Shown: positions 1 to 8,026 of the stretch, piece by piece
Layout of the letters: every line of letters begins with the position of its first letter
Position numbering within the stretch: the first letter of the stretch is position 1
Source: Thalassospira profundimaris
Lineage (GTDB): Bacteria > Pseudomonadota > Alphaproteobacteria > Rhodospirillales > Thalassospiraceae
DNA: 64,000 nucleotides
Assembly (NCBI RefSeq): GCF_003326755.1
Contig: NZ_JPWH01000004.1
Coordinates: 186,001-250,000 of the forward strand
Direction: 5' to 3'
Translations under genes and position numbers: made by a program
Notes under the pieces: generated by a model
The model's database searches: none
The model's input: only the letters and a program-made list of their open reading frames with translations
Told to the model about the DNA's origin: nothing

Positions 1-1
1 T

Positions 2-1408
2 GCCATTATGCTGTTACCAACACCCGAGGGCCTGCCCATTGCCGGGCAGCGGATGTTGGCGATTTTTATTTTTGCCGTGATCATCTGGATTACCGAAGCA
101 ATTGATTTTGCCGTCAGCGCCATTGTTATCGCCGCCATGATGGCGGTCGCACTGGGGCTGTCGCCCGATGTCAGCAATACCGACACCCTGTTGGGCACCT
201 CAAAGGCGCTTGGCACCGCCATTACCGGTTTTAGCAGCCGGGCGCTTATTTTGGTGGCCGCAGCCCTTTTGTTATCAGCCGCCATGACCCTGACCGGGCT
301 GGATCGCCGTATTGCCATGATCGTGCTCTCGAAGGTCGGGGCCAGTGTCAGCCATATTGTAATTGGCAGCATTGTTGTTGCCACCCTGCTGGCTTTTCTG
401 GTGCCCAGCGCGACTGCGCGTGCGGCGGCGGTTATCCCCATCATGATGGGCATTGTCGCGACCTTTGGTGCCGGGAAACAAAGCCGCTTTGCCGGTTTGC
501 TGATCATGACAACGGTGCAGGCGGTCAGCATCTGGAATGTGGGTATCAAAACCGCTGCGGCCCAAAACATGGTTGCAGTCGGTTTTTTACAGCGCACCCT
601 GGGGCTGGATATTACCTGGCTGGACTGGTTTGTGGCGGCTGCACCTTTTTCGTTGCTGATGTCGGCGGCGTTGTATTTTGTGATGATGCGCATGATGCCG
701 CCCGAACATGAAACCGTACCGGGTGGTCGCGAAAGTGTGGCCGCCGCGCTTAAGGAAATCGGCCCGATGACCGGGGCGGAAAAACGCCTGTTAAGCGTTT
801 CCTTGTTGCTGGTGTTTTGCTGGGCTACCGAGGGTGTGTTGCATCACTTTGACAGTGCAACCCTGACGGTTCTTGCCGTGACTTTCCTGTTATTGCCCGG
901 TGTGGGCGTTATGAGCTGGAAACAGGCCAATGCCAAATTTCCCTGGGGCACGATTGTTCTTTTTGGTGTCGGTATCAGCCTTGGGTCGGCCTTGCTCAGC
1001 ACCGGGGCGGCATCCTGGCTGGCAAAGTCGGCGGTGGATATGTTTGGCCTGTCGGGCTTTGGCACATTGGGTATTGTTGCCGTGCTGGGCGGTTTTTTGA
1101 TTGTGATCCATCTGGGCTTTGCCAGTGCCACGGCCCTGGCTTCCTCGATGATCCCGATCATCATTGCCGTGCTTCAGCAAATGGATAGCGGCAGTGTCAA
1201 TGTGTTTGGCACAACCATTTTGCTGCAATTTGTTGTCAGCTTCGGGTTCATTCTGCCGGTCAATTCCCCGCAGGGCATGGTCGCGCACGGGACGGATACC
1301 TTTGCGGTGAAGGACTTTGTCCGTACCGGTCTGGTGTTAACCGTGATTGCCTATATGTTAACGCTGGTCTTTACCGCCACCTATTGGAAATGGCTTGGGC
1401 TGGCATAG
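2..1408 (+). CDS. SLC13/DASS-family anion permease, 5' end outside window
   Basis: Inner-membrane transporter of the divalent anion:sodium symporter family, which moves sulfate or di/tricarboxylates. The reading frame is open to the window edge, and the first visible residues (LLPTPEGLPIAGQRMLAIF) match the part of the family just after its first membrane segment. The true start is therefore probably upstream and this copy is cut by the window. About ten hydrophobic segments follow, with a family-like ending (VNSPQGMVAHGTDTFAVKDF, then a last helix). The substrate cannot be told from sequence. It converges on opgD, with a short hairpin between them. Confidence 0.8.
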   Translation, partial: AIMLLPTPEGLPIAGQRMLAIFIFAVIIWITEAIDFAVSAIVIAAMMAVALGLSPDVSNTDTLLGTSKALGTAITGFSSRALILVAAALLLSAAMTLTGLDRRIAMIVLSKVGASVSHIVIGSIVVATLLAFLVPSATARAAAVIPIMMGIVATFGAGKQSRFAGLLIMTTVQAVSIWNVGIKTAAAQNMVAVGFLQRTLGLDITWLDWFVAAAPFSLLMSAALYFVMMRMMPPEHETVPGGRESVAAALKEIGPMTGAEKRLLSVSLLLVFCWATEGVLHHFDSATLTVLAVTFLLLPGVGVMSWKQANAKFPWGTIVLFGVGISLGSALLSTGAASWLAKSAVDMFGLSGFGTLGIVAVLGGFLIVIHLGFASATALASSMIPIIIAVLQQMDSGSVNVFGTTILLQFVVSFGFILPVNSPQGMVAHGTDTFAVKDFVRTGLVLTVIAYMLTLVFTATYWKWLGLA

Positions 1409-1431
1409 TAACCATATATCCAGAACAGACA

Positions 1432-1454
1432 AACCCGCCCTCAAAAGGCGGGTT
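1432..1454 (-). terminator. Hairpin terminator of opgD
   Basis: AACCCGCC pairs with GGCGGGTT across a 7-nt loop. Read on the minus strand it is followed by TTTGTCTG, so it most likely ends leftward opgD transcription. The + side has no T run. Confidence 0.55.
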
Positions 1455-1501
1455 CGCTGTGTCGGATGCCGGGGTTAATGCCGGTCCTGATACGGTGGTT
1501 G

Positions 1502-3109
1502 TTATTTTGAATCCCAGTTTTTCAGGCCGGGCAGATGCTGGAACATCCAGGTTTCAGACAGCGGCCCGTCGCCCCGTTTGAGATACATGCGCATATCAAC
1601 CGGGTCATTGCCCTGAACTTCCAGGTCAAACATGGCACGCCACAGACGGGTATCGGGGATCGGTTCGGTTTTGATGCGTGACAGCTTGCCGCGTGAAACC
1701 GATACAATCGCTTCGGGATATTCGCCGTAAGCCAGGGTTCCCAGAATATCGCCTTCAAAATCGATCACAAATTTTGTTACGCCTGCCGGGCGGGGCAGGC
1801 CTTCCTGTCCGCCACGGCCCAGACGGGTGGCCTTGACATGGGCCAGTTTTTCCAGCGGATAGGGGTTATGTGCCTGCCAGTATAAACGATACCGGAAATT
1901 ATAGGATTGCCCGGCTTTTGCCGGGGCCTCGGGCACCCAGAAGGCGGCAATATTGTCGTGAATTTCATCATCGGTCGGAATTTCAACAAGCTGCACGGCG
2001 CCTTTGCCCCAGGCACCCAGCGGTTCCACCCACAGGCTGGGGCGGCGATGATACAGCACCCCATCGAGATAATGTGTCACATCGCGGTCACGCTGCATCA
2101 GGCCAAAGCCACGCGGGTTATCATCGCCAAAGGCCGATGCGCGGGTGACTTCGGGGTTGTTAAGCTGCCGCCAGATGCGTTCACCGCCCCCGGTCCACAG
2201 GGCCAGCCCGTCGGAATCATGCACTTCCGGCCGCCAGTCCATACGGAACGGGCGGTTTTGCTCGGAATACCAGAACATGCTGGTCAGCGGGGCGACGCCA
2301 AAACGTTCGATGTCTCTGCGAATGAACAGGAATTTTTCCACATCCATCGTCACACCCTTGCCCCGCGTCAGGTAAAAACGATAGGCACCGGTGATGCTGG
2401 GACCATCCAGCAGGGCATAAACCGTGACCGGGTCTTCGGCCTTTTTCGCGGGTTCGATGTAAAATTCGGTGAAATCGGGAAATTCTTCGCCTTTCTGGGT
2501 GGCGGTATTGATGGCGATACCGCGTGCCGAAAGGCCATATTGCCCTTCATCGCCAATGGCCCGGAAATAGGATGCGCCCAAAAAGGCCGCCCAGTCCTGG
2601 GTTTTCCAGTCATCACGGTGAATGTCTTCATGCAGGCGGAACCCGGCAAAGCCGATATTTTCCGACAATTTGCGCGCCGGGCTGTCGGCGGGCATGTCAA
2701 AATAGTCGGTTTTGTATTTTACTTCCTGCGATTTGCCATCTTCAAGCAGGAACATATGCACCGGTTTCTGGAAAAACTGACCCATATGGAAATAGGTCAC
2801 GGGATAAATGCCTGACCCGTCCGAGAACGGGGCAAAGTCCCGTTTGTATTTCAGTTTGCCATGTTCGGCATAATCAATCTGTTCCAGGATCGCCTTGTCC
2901 GGGGTTTTGGGAGCGACATAGGGTTTGGCTGCCATTTTGCGGGCACGTTCGACCAGCGCGTCAAAACTGAATTTCTGCTTTTTGCCCAGTTCCAGCTTTT
3001 TGACGGCATCGGCGGCAAAGGCCTGCTGCCAAAGCGACATGCCCGGCAAAACCAGACCGGCAGCCGCAGCGGACTTTAAAAATTGTCGGCGCTGTGCAGA
3101 AGTGTCCAT
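1502..3109 (-). CDS. opgD: Periplasmic glucan biosynthesis protein OpgD/MdoD, Tat-exported
   Basis: Member of the MdoG/OpgG/OpgD family, periplasmic proteins that shape osmoregulated periplasmic glucans. 535 residues from the ATG at 3109. The N-terminus SAQRRQFLKSAAAAG is a twin-arginine signal, which is typical of OpgD rather than the Sec-exported OpgG. The family core is clear (YFHMGQFF near residue 105, GASYFRAIG, WVEPLGAWG). The frame is open 33 codons further upstream, but those residues break the Tat signal, so the later start is preferred. Monocistronic, divergent from the hipB-like gene. Confidence 0.88.
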   Translation of the reverse strand: MDTSAQRRQFLKSAAAAGLVLPGMSLWQQAFAADAVKKLELGKKQKFSFDALVERARKMAAKPYVAPKTPDKAILEQIDYAEHGKLKYKRDFAPFSDGSGIYPVTYFHMGQFFQKPVHMFLLEDGKSQEVKYKTDYFDMPADSPARKLSENIGFAGFRLHEDIHRDDWKTQDWAAFLGASYFRAIGDEGQYGLSARGIAINTATQKGEEFPDFTEFYIEPAKKAEDPVTVYALLDGPSITGAYRFYLTRGKGVTMDVEKFLFIRRDIERFGVAPLTSMFWYSEQNRPFRMDWRPEVHDSDGLALWTGGGERIWRQLNNPEVTRASAFGDDNPRGFGLMQRDRDVTHYLDGVLYHRRPSLWVEPLGAWGKGAVQLVEIPTDDEIHDNIAAFWVPEAPAKAGQSYNFRYRLYWQAHNPYPLEKLAHVKATRLGRGGQEGLPRPAGVTKFVIDFEGDILGTLAYGEYPEAIVSVSRGKLSRIKTEPIPDTRLWRAMFDLEVQGNDPVDMRMYLKRGDGPLSETWMFQHLPGLKNWDSK

Positions 3110-3320
3110 CGAAATTATCCCTGTTATATTTTTGATTTGCACAAACTTGCGAAATAGTGTGGTGGCAATTCGGACAAAGAATGGCGAATTCGCGGCTAAA
3201 TATATCAACGCGCAAGTTTTTGAATTGATCCCGTTTTCGATGGCTGCACACCATTTTGTGCGATTGACTTTTGGCGCGATGATGCAGCGTTAATTATACG
3301 GCTGTGAAGGGGATCTCATA

Positions 3321-3361
3321 TTACGCTGTAGCGTAAAAAAATAAATTACGCTGTAGCGTAA
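3321..3361 (+). promoter_or_regulatory. Paired palindromic operators of the HipB-like repressor
   Basis: Two identical copies of TTACGCTGTAGCGTAA (3321-3336 and 3346-3361), each an inverted repeat of TTACGC, lie 25 bp apart centre to centre. The second ends about 15 bp before the antitoxin start. HipB-type antitoxins repress their own operons through such repeated dyads, so these are the likely autoregulatory operators. Confidence 0.65.
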
Positions 3362-3376
3362 AACGGAGAGGTTCCT

Positions 3377-3631
3377 ATGAAAATCACGGCGCGAACGCCC
3401 GATCAAATTGGTAATGCTTTGCGCCGCGTGCGCAAGGCCAAAGGCATGACGCAAAAAGATGTCAGTGCGCGCACCAATTTACGGGTGGCGACGATTTCAT
3501 CCCTGGAAAATGGGGACCCGGGCACGCAAATGCGCACAGTGATCAGTGTGCTGGCCGCCCTTGATCTTGAATTCGTTGTTCAGGACCGCATCCAGGAAAG
3601 CCAACCCAGCATAGAGGATATTTTCTCGTGA
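3377..3631 (+). CDS. HipB-like XRE-family antitoxin/repressor
   Basis: Small DNA-binding protein of 84 residues. A Cro/C1-type helix-turn-helix fills residues 10-65 (IGNALRRVRKAKGMTQKDVSARTNLRVATISSLENG), followed by the short tail usual in HipB antitoxins. It follows an AGAGG ribosome site and twin palindromic operators. Its stop codon overlaps a GTG by 3 bases (GTGA), the usual coupling to hipA. The toxin is not intact, so this appears to be an orphaned antitoxin that may still repress its own promoter. Confidence 0.8.
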   Translation: MKITARTPDQIGNALRRVRKAKGMTQKDVSARTNLRVATISSLENGDPGTQMRTVISVLAALDLEFVVQDRIQESQPSIEDIFS

Positions 3632-3778
3632 AGCCGGCACGACGTATTTGAGAAAACACTCGCCCTTTTACCCGATGATTTTCCGTTGGATTTATGCGAA
3701 GCGGTGGCAAGCGGCATAAAGACCCGACACCGGATATTGGGTTTGGGGCTTTCCAGGACGGGGGCAGGGCAGGGTTGA
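3628..3778 (+). pseudogene. hipA remnant with internal deletion
   Basis: A GTG overlaps the antitoxin stop and encodes MKPARRI then a stop, which resembles a HipA N-terminus. From 3647 in another frame, FEKTLALLPDDFPLDLCEAV and the following residues up to a TGA at 3776-3778 resemble a HipA C-terminus (LPxDFPexvxxaIxxGi). About 400 codons of kinase are missing between them. The simplest reading is one large deletion joining the first few codons to the last 43. The family match is from memory, not a search. Confidence 0.5.
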
Positions 3779-3848
3779 ATGCCAATGTTTTTCCCGGCAT
3801 CTGGTATCAAACGCCTTGACGATGGTCGGTCCTTATGGGACATCGTTT

Positions 3849-4024
3849 TTGCCGGTATCCTTTTTGGGATAGAGGGAATTCAAAACGGTTCGGTTCTTTC
3901 GGGCCGTTAAACGAAGCTGCCCCCGCAACTGTATGCGGCGAGCATGTCCTGATCACGCCACTGGGGTTTGCCCGGGAAGGCCAGGAACATGTGATAACCC
4001 GCGAGCCAGGAGACCTGCCGGCAA
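3849..4024 (+). ncRNA. Cobalamin (AdoCbl) riboswitch
   Basis: The conserved core is present in order: GCCCCCGCAACTGT (about 3920), GCCACTGG, GGGAAGGCCAGG, then the B12 box GCGAGCCAGGAGACCTGCC ending near 4019. A perfect 7-bp P1 stem closes it (TTGCCGG 3849-3855 with CCGGCAA 4018-4024). It lies in the 5' UTR of the importer operon, about 170 nt before the start codon. Vitamin B12 should lower expression of the transporter. A short GC hairpin (CGGGGTGCCCCG near 4038) follows and may belong to the expression platform. Confidence 0.9.
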
Positions 4025-4191
4025 TCGTGACGACAGACTGGGCGGGGTGCCCCGGAGATGTCCTGCTACTATCTGCCTGTTATGATACGATTGACATAAC
4101 GGACTGGATTTATCGGGATTTTCTTTTAGTTCTCTGGTTCTTTGCCGGTTTGTCGCTGGATGTAACGGTTGTTCCTGTGAAAGGACATAAC

Positions 4192-5217
4192 ATGACCAGC
4201 GTTTTAAAACGGCTTGTCGCTGCCGGGGTGTTTGCAGCGGGCCTGTCTAGTGTTGCCGCTTCCGCGCAGGCAACAGATTATCCCCTGGAAATTCAAAATT
4301 GTGGCCGCACTGTTACCTTTGATCACGCGCCAAAACGTGTGGTCTCGCTGGGGCAAAGCAATACGGAAATTCTGTATCTTTTGGGGCTTTCGTCAAAGGT
4401 TGTGGGGACGGCGGTGTGGTTTGACCCGGTCATGCCGCAATTTGCCGAGGCCAATAGAAAAATCCCCCGCCTGGCGGATAATGACCCGTCCTTTGAAAGT
4501 GTGGTTGGACAACGCCCTGATCTGGTAACGGCGCAATTCCAGTGGCATGTGGGGCCAAGCGGTATTGTTGGCACAACTGCACAGTTCGACGAATTGGGTA
4601 TTCCCGTCTATGTTGCCCCGGCTGATTGTGTGGGCAAGGATAACAGCACCGGTGGTGACGGCACGCGCACCGATGCCTTTTCAATGGATCTGATCTATAA
4701 GTCGATTCACGATCTTTCGTGTATTTTTGATGTCGAGGATCGTGGCGAGAAGCTGATTGCCGGGTTGAAACAGCGTGAACAGGCCGCAAAGCAGGATGTT
4801 GCCGGATTGGCGCATCGTGATGTTTCGGCGGTTTTCTGGTTTTCCAGTTCGGAATTGCATGCCGACCCCTATGTGGCCGGGCAAAAGGGCGCACCGGGAT
4901 ATATCTCTGGCGTGCTGGGTTTAAACAACGTGATCAAAAGCAATGATGAATGGCCGACGGTGGGCTGGGAAACCATCGCCCGGGCGGACCCGGACATTAT
5001 TGTGATTGCCAAAATGGACCGGCGGCGTTACCCGGCCGATGACTGGCAACTTAAAATGAATTTCCTGAAAACCGACCCGGTCACAAGCCAGATGAAGGCG
5101 GTTAAAAACGGCCATATCGTGGTGATGGATGTGATGGGAATGGACCCGACCATTCGTACCATTGATGGTATAGAGCAACTGGCGGCGGCGGTTAAATCCT
5201 TTGGATTGGACAAATAG
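4192..5217 (+). CDS. ABC transporter substrate-binding protein (BtuF/FhuD class), likely cobalamin
   Basis: Periplasmic binding protein of the TroA/PeriBP_2 class, 341 residues. A Sec signal peptide (MTSVLKRLVAAG...SAQA) precedes the first lobe (PKRVVSLGQSNTEILYLLGL) and the second (WFSSSELHADPYVAGQKG; DPDIIVIAKMDRR). Family members bind siderophores, haem or cobalamin. The upstream cobalamin riboswitch argues for B12 or a cobinamide. The frame is open back to 3835, but that stretch is riboswitch, so the ATG at 4192 behind GAAAGGA is chosen. First gene of a three-gene operon. Confidence 0.82.
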   Translation: MTSVLKRLVAAGVFAAGLSSVAASAQATDYPLEIQNCGRTVTFDHAPKRVVSLGQSNTEILYLLGLSSKVVGTAVWFDPVMPQFAEANRKIPRLADNDPSFESVVGQRPDLVTAQFQWHVGPSGIVGTTAQFDELGIPVYVAPADCVGKDNSTGGDGTRTDAFSMDLIYKSIHDLSCIFDVEDRGEKLIAGLKQREQAAKQDVAGLAHRDVSAVFWFSSSELHADPYVAGQKGAPGYISGVLGLNNVIKSNDEWPTVGWETIARADPDIIVIAKMDRRRYPADDWQLKMNFLKTDPVTSQMKAVKNGHIVVMDVMGMDPTIRTIDGIEQLAAAVKSFGLDK

Positions 5218-5219
5218 GC

Positions 5220-6254
5220 ATGGGCCTGTTTGCGCGGACCGTTTTCTGGCAACGCATTGGCGCGGCAGGTATCGCGCTGATGCTGCTGGCTGCGGCAATG
5301 GCGTTTGCAACATCGATCGGTGAAACATCGATCCCGATCAAAACCGTGATCGATGCGCTCGCCAATCATGTTTTTGGTACGACGCACCCTGTTGATGCCA
5401 TTGATGCCGGGATTATCTGGAATTACCGCCTTAGCCGGGCGGTGGTTGCGGCCTCCTGCGGGGCGGGGCTTGCCGTTTCGGGCGTCGTTTTGCAGGCCCT
5501 GCTGCGCAATAGTTTGGCCGACCCCTATTTGCTGGGTATTTCGGCCGGGGCATCGACCGGTGCCGTCAGTGTTGTGATCCTCGGCCTTGGTGGCGGGATG
5601 CTGTCGCTGTCAATGGGGGCCTTTGCCGGGGCGCTGGTGGCCTTTGTTTTTGTCAGTTTACTGGCCCTTCAGGCCGGGCGCTGTCCAGGGGCGATTATTC
5701 TGGCCGGGATTGCCGGGTCGCAAATGTTTAATGCGCTGACATCCTTTATCGTCACCAAATCGGCCAATGCCGAACAGGCACGCGGCATCATGTTCTGGCT
5801 TTTGGGCAGTTTAAGTGGTGTGCGCTGGCCCGATGCCGCCCTGGCCGTGCCGGTGATTGGGGCCGGTTTACTGGTGTGTCTTTGTTATGCCCGTGCACTG
5901 GATGCCTTTACCTTTGGCCGGGAATCCGCCGCATCACTGGGTATTCCTGTCCGGCGCGTCCATGTGTTGCTGATAGGGACATCGGCCCTGATGACAGCGG
6001 TGATGGTCAGCATTGTTGGTTCCATCGGTTTTGTCGGGCTGGTTATTCCGCATGCGGCGCGGTTTTTTGTGGGTGTGCGGCATGGTTTGTTATTGCCGCT
6101 GGCAGCCCTGATTGGCGCATTGTTTTTGGTCGGCGCGGATGTTGTTTCGCGCATTATTCTGCCTGGTCAGGTGGTGCCGATTGGTGTTGTGACCGCCCTG
6201 GTGGGGGCACCGGCCTTTGCCCTTATTTTGTGTCATCGGCGGGTGTTGCGATGA
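5220..6254 (+). CDS. FecCD-family ABC permease (BtuC-like)
   Basis: Inner-membrane permease of 344 residues with about ten hydrophobic segments and FecCD-family motifs (RLSRAVVAASCGAGLAVSG, LLRNSLADPYLLGISAGAS, GFVGLVIPHAARFFVG). It would form the homodimeric channel of the importer. It begins 2 bases after the binding-protein stop, and its last four bases overlap the ATPase start (ATGA), indicating translational coupling. The substrate follows from the riboswitch. Confidence 0.87.
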   Translation: MGLFARTVFWQRIGAAGIALMLLAAAMAFATSIGETSIPIKTVIDALANHVFGTTHPVDAIDAGIIWNYRLSRAVVAASCGAGLAVSGVVLQALLRNSLADPYLLGISAGASTGAVSVVILGLGGGMLSLSMGAFAGALVAFVFVSLLALQAGRCPGAIILAGIAGSQMFNALTSFIVTKSANAEQARGIMFWLLGSLSGVRWPDAALAVPVIGAGLLVCLCYARALDAFTFGRESAASLGIPVRRVHVLLIGTSALMTAVMVSIVGSIGFVGLVIPHAARFFVGVRHGLLLPLAALIGALFLVGADVVSRIILPGQVVPIGVVTALVGAPAFALILCHRRVLR

Positions 6255-7033
6255 GCCTGGAACTGGTTGATGTTACATGGATGGCGGGCTATCGGAAGAT
6301 TATTCACGATGTATCGCTGAAGGTCCGGCCCGGCGAGTTTTTGGGGCTGATCGGCCCGAATGGGTCGGGTAAAACCAGTTTGATGTCCATTCTGGCCGGG
6401 GTGCGTCGTCCGTTGCGTGGCAAGGCCCTGATGGGTGGGATGGAAATGCATAAAATGGGCCGTCGCAAGCTGGCGCAAAATATCGGCTTTGTCGAACAAC
6501 AGGCCGATACCACCGATCGGTTGACTGTCCGTGAAGCTGTGTCGCTGGGGCGTATTCCCTATTTGAGCCTGCTTTCCCCCTGGTCATCGCGCGATGATGA
6601 ACAGGTCGCCCGGGCGCTTTTGGATGTGGATATGGCCGATATGGCGGGTCGTTATTGGCAAACGCTTTCGGGTGGGGAAAAACAGCGTGTGCATATTGCC
6701 CGTGCGCTGGCCCAGGAACCAAAATTTCTGTTGCTCGATGAACCGACCAACCATCTGGATGTGCGCCATCAATTGGGTTTGCTGGAATTGGTGCGGGCTT
6801 TGAAAGTCACGGCGGTTGCCGCCCTGCATGACCTTAACCATGCTGCCCTGTTTTGTGACCGCATTGCTGTTATGAGCGAGGGACAATTGGTTGCCGTCGG
6901 TACACCGGCGGAAATCCTGACACCGGCACTTTTGCAGGATGTTTTTGGCGTTACGGCCGTGGTCGAACAGGACATGCAGGGAAAATGTCATATCCGTTAT
7001 GCGGTATCTGAAAAACAAATGCCGGGCGCATGA
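6251..7033 (+). CDS. ABC transporter ATPase (FepC/BtuD class)
   Basis: Cytoplasmic ATPase of 260 residues powering the cobalamin-type importer. Walker A GPNGSGKTS (near residue 37), Q-loop FVEQQ, signature LSGGEKQRV, Walker B FLLLDEPTNHLD and the switch histidine (ALHDLNHA) are all intact. The frame is open much further upstream, inside the permease gene, but the ATG overlapping the permease stop gives a normal FepC-class N-terminus. Last gene of the operon. The terminator hairpin of the convergent downstream gene overlaps its final codons. Confidence 0.88.
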   Translation: MSLELVDVTWMAGYRKIIHDVSLKVRPGEFLGLIGPNGSGKTSLMSILAGVRRPLRGKALMGGMEMHKMGRRKLAQNIGFVEQQADTTDRLTVREAVSLGRIPYLSLLSPWSSRDDEQVARALLDVDMADMAGRYWQTLSGGEKQRVHIARALAQEPKFLLLDEPTNHLDVRHQLGLLELVRALKVTAVAALHDLNHAALFCDRIAVMSEGQLVAVGTPAEILTPALLQDVFGVTAVVEQDMQGKCHIRYAVSEKQMPGA

Positions 7034-7043
7034 TGCGTCCGGC
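7010..7043 (-). terminator. Terminator of paralogue 1 (overlaps the ATPase gene end)
   Basis: GCCGGGCGCA (7021-7030) pairs with TGCGTCCGGC (7034-7043). On the minus strand it is followed by TTTGTTTTTC, giving a strong intrinsic terminator. The same hairpin type follows all five paralogues. Confidence 0.7.
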
Positions 7044-7067
7044 ACTGCGGCGGAAATCAGAATTGTA

Positions 7068-7694
7068 TCAGGAATGAGCCGGTACCACCGTGCTGGTGGT
7101 TGAAAATTGCGCGGTTTGAACGCCAAGATCCTGTTCAACCAGTCCAAGGGTCTGATTGGCCTCGCGGGGCTGGTTATTGGTTAACTGGGTATAGGCCAGG
7201 TCAAGATTACCACGGGTTTCGTCAAACGGCAGGATCACGCGGCTGATCTGGGCGGCATTGCTGACCTGGTTTCCGGCCGAAAAATCCTGGTCAAAAACAA
7301 CCGGACCGGAAATGACGATATTGCCGGTAGCCCCATTGTTATACATGTCCGAAAGGGTGGCACGGGCATCATGCAGCAGTTGTCTGGCACTGTCGCGATC
7401 GCCGTTTGAAAGCGCAACCCGGGCCTGGTGAATCTGCTGCAAAACGGTTTCACCCTGCTGCGAAAAATCGGTTTTCATCGCCGGGCTATCGGAGTTTGGC
7501 TGTGCCATTTGGGTTTGTTTTGCCTGCCAGATGTCATATGCCTTGCGGCCACCATGCGCGCCGGCGGTGTTGTTCGGAACAACTGTCTTATAGGTGCCGT
7601 TTTCGGCAGCACTGGCAATGGCCGGGGTCATGGCAAGAGCGGAAACACCAAAAGCCAGCGTAACGATGGCAATGTTGCGAGACAGGTTTTTCAT
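7068..7694 (-). CDS. Exported YfdX-like protein with one PNN module (paralogue 1)
   Basis: 208 residues. Signal peptide MKNLSRNIAIVTLAFGVSAL ending AIASA/AEN, then one copy of the PNN module (VPNNTAGAHGGRKAYDIWQA). A helical domain of about 140 residues follows (GETVLQQIHQARVALSNGDR; LLHDARATLSDMY; TLGLVEQDLGVQT) that resembles YfdX, a stress-induced periplasmic family. The ATG at 7694 is chosen because AAAGGA lies 9 bases before it. An ATG 9 bases upstream would abut that site. It has its own sigma-54 promoter and terminator. The YfdX call is by eye; the function is unknown. Confidence 0.72.
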   Translation of the reverse strand: MKNLSRNIAIVTLAFGVSALAMTPAIASAAENGTYKTVVPNNTAGAHGGRKAYDIWQAKQTQMAQPNSDSPAMKTDFSQQGETVLQQIHQARVALSNGDRDSARQLLHDARATLSDMYNNGATGNIVISGPVVFDQDFSAGNQVSNAAQISRVILPFDETRGNLDLAYTQLTNNQPREANQTLGLVEQDLGVQTAQFSTTSTVVPAHS

Positions 7695-7766
7695 GAGGGT
7701 CATCCTTTGCGAGGGCGCGGTTGAAATAGTGAACAGGTGGGATGCAGCGAGACGGGCTGTTATGCG

Positions 7767-7783
7767 TGTCGTTGAAAGCGACA
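7767..7783 (-). other. 5' UTR hairpin, paralogue 1
   Basis: On the minus strand TGTCG, a 7-nt loop, then CGACA, expected to begin within about five bases of the sigma-54 transcription start. Present in all five paralogues. Confidence 0.5.
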
Positions 7784-7797
7784 TTTGCCAACAGCAA

Positions 7798-7813
7798 TGC
7801 AGCGACTGTGCCA
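7798..7813 (-). promoter_or_regulatory. Sigma-54 promoter, paralogue 1
   Basis: Minus strand TGGCACAGTCGCTGCA: GG and GC separated by exactly 10 bases, the -24/-12 signature. Start of transcription is expected near 7787, leaving a 5' UTR of about 93 nt. Confidence 0.8.
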
Positions 7814-7873
7814 ATTATTAACTAATTGAAAAATAATGATTTTATTTTGGGCGGCGTTGTGTATCGGGGTGGA

Positions 7874-7931
7874 TGGTGGTTATTTCCACCATTTGGCGGT
7901 TGTTTTTGGGTTGTGAATGGTTGGCTTCATC
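7874..7931 (-). promoter_or_regulatory. Upstream activator sites, paralogue 1
   Basis: TGGTGGTTATTTCCACCA at 7874-7891, identical in all five paralogues, centred about 95 bp upstream of the predicted start. A degenerate second box (TGGTTGGCTTCATC, 7918-7931) sits 41 bp further out, the same offset as in paralogues 2, 3 and 5. Confidence 0.65.
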
Positions 7932-7971
7932 TGTCTTTGGGGAACGGATGGTACTTGGCCCAGACCGATTA

Positions 7972-8002
7972 AAACAAATGCCGGGCGCACGATGCGCCCG
8001 GC
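7972..8002 (-). terminator. Terminator of paralogue 2
   Basis: GCCGGGCGCA (7980-7989) pairs with TGCGCCCGGC (7993-8002), followed on the minus strand by TTTGTTTTAATC. Confidence 0.75.
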
Positions 8003-8026
8003 TGTGAAGCGGTCAACAGGATAGGA

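Noticed and set aside
1907..2815. 302-residue open frame opposite opgD
   Set aside because: Shadow of opgD; no family features or ribosome site.
3835..4191. N-terminal extension of the substrate-binding protein
   Set aside because: The open frame coincides with the cobalamin riboswitch, and a proper signal peptide starts at 4192.
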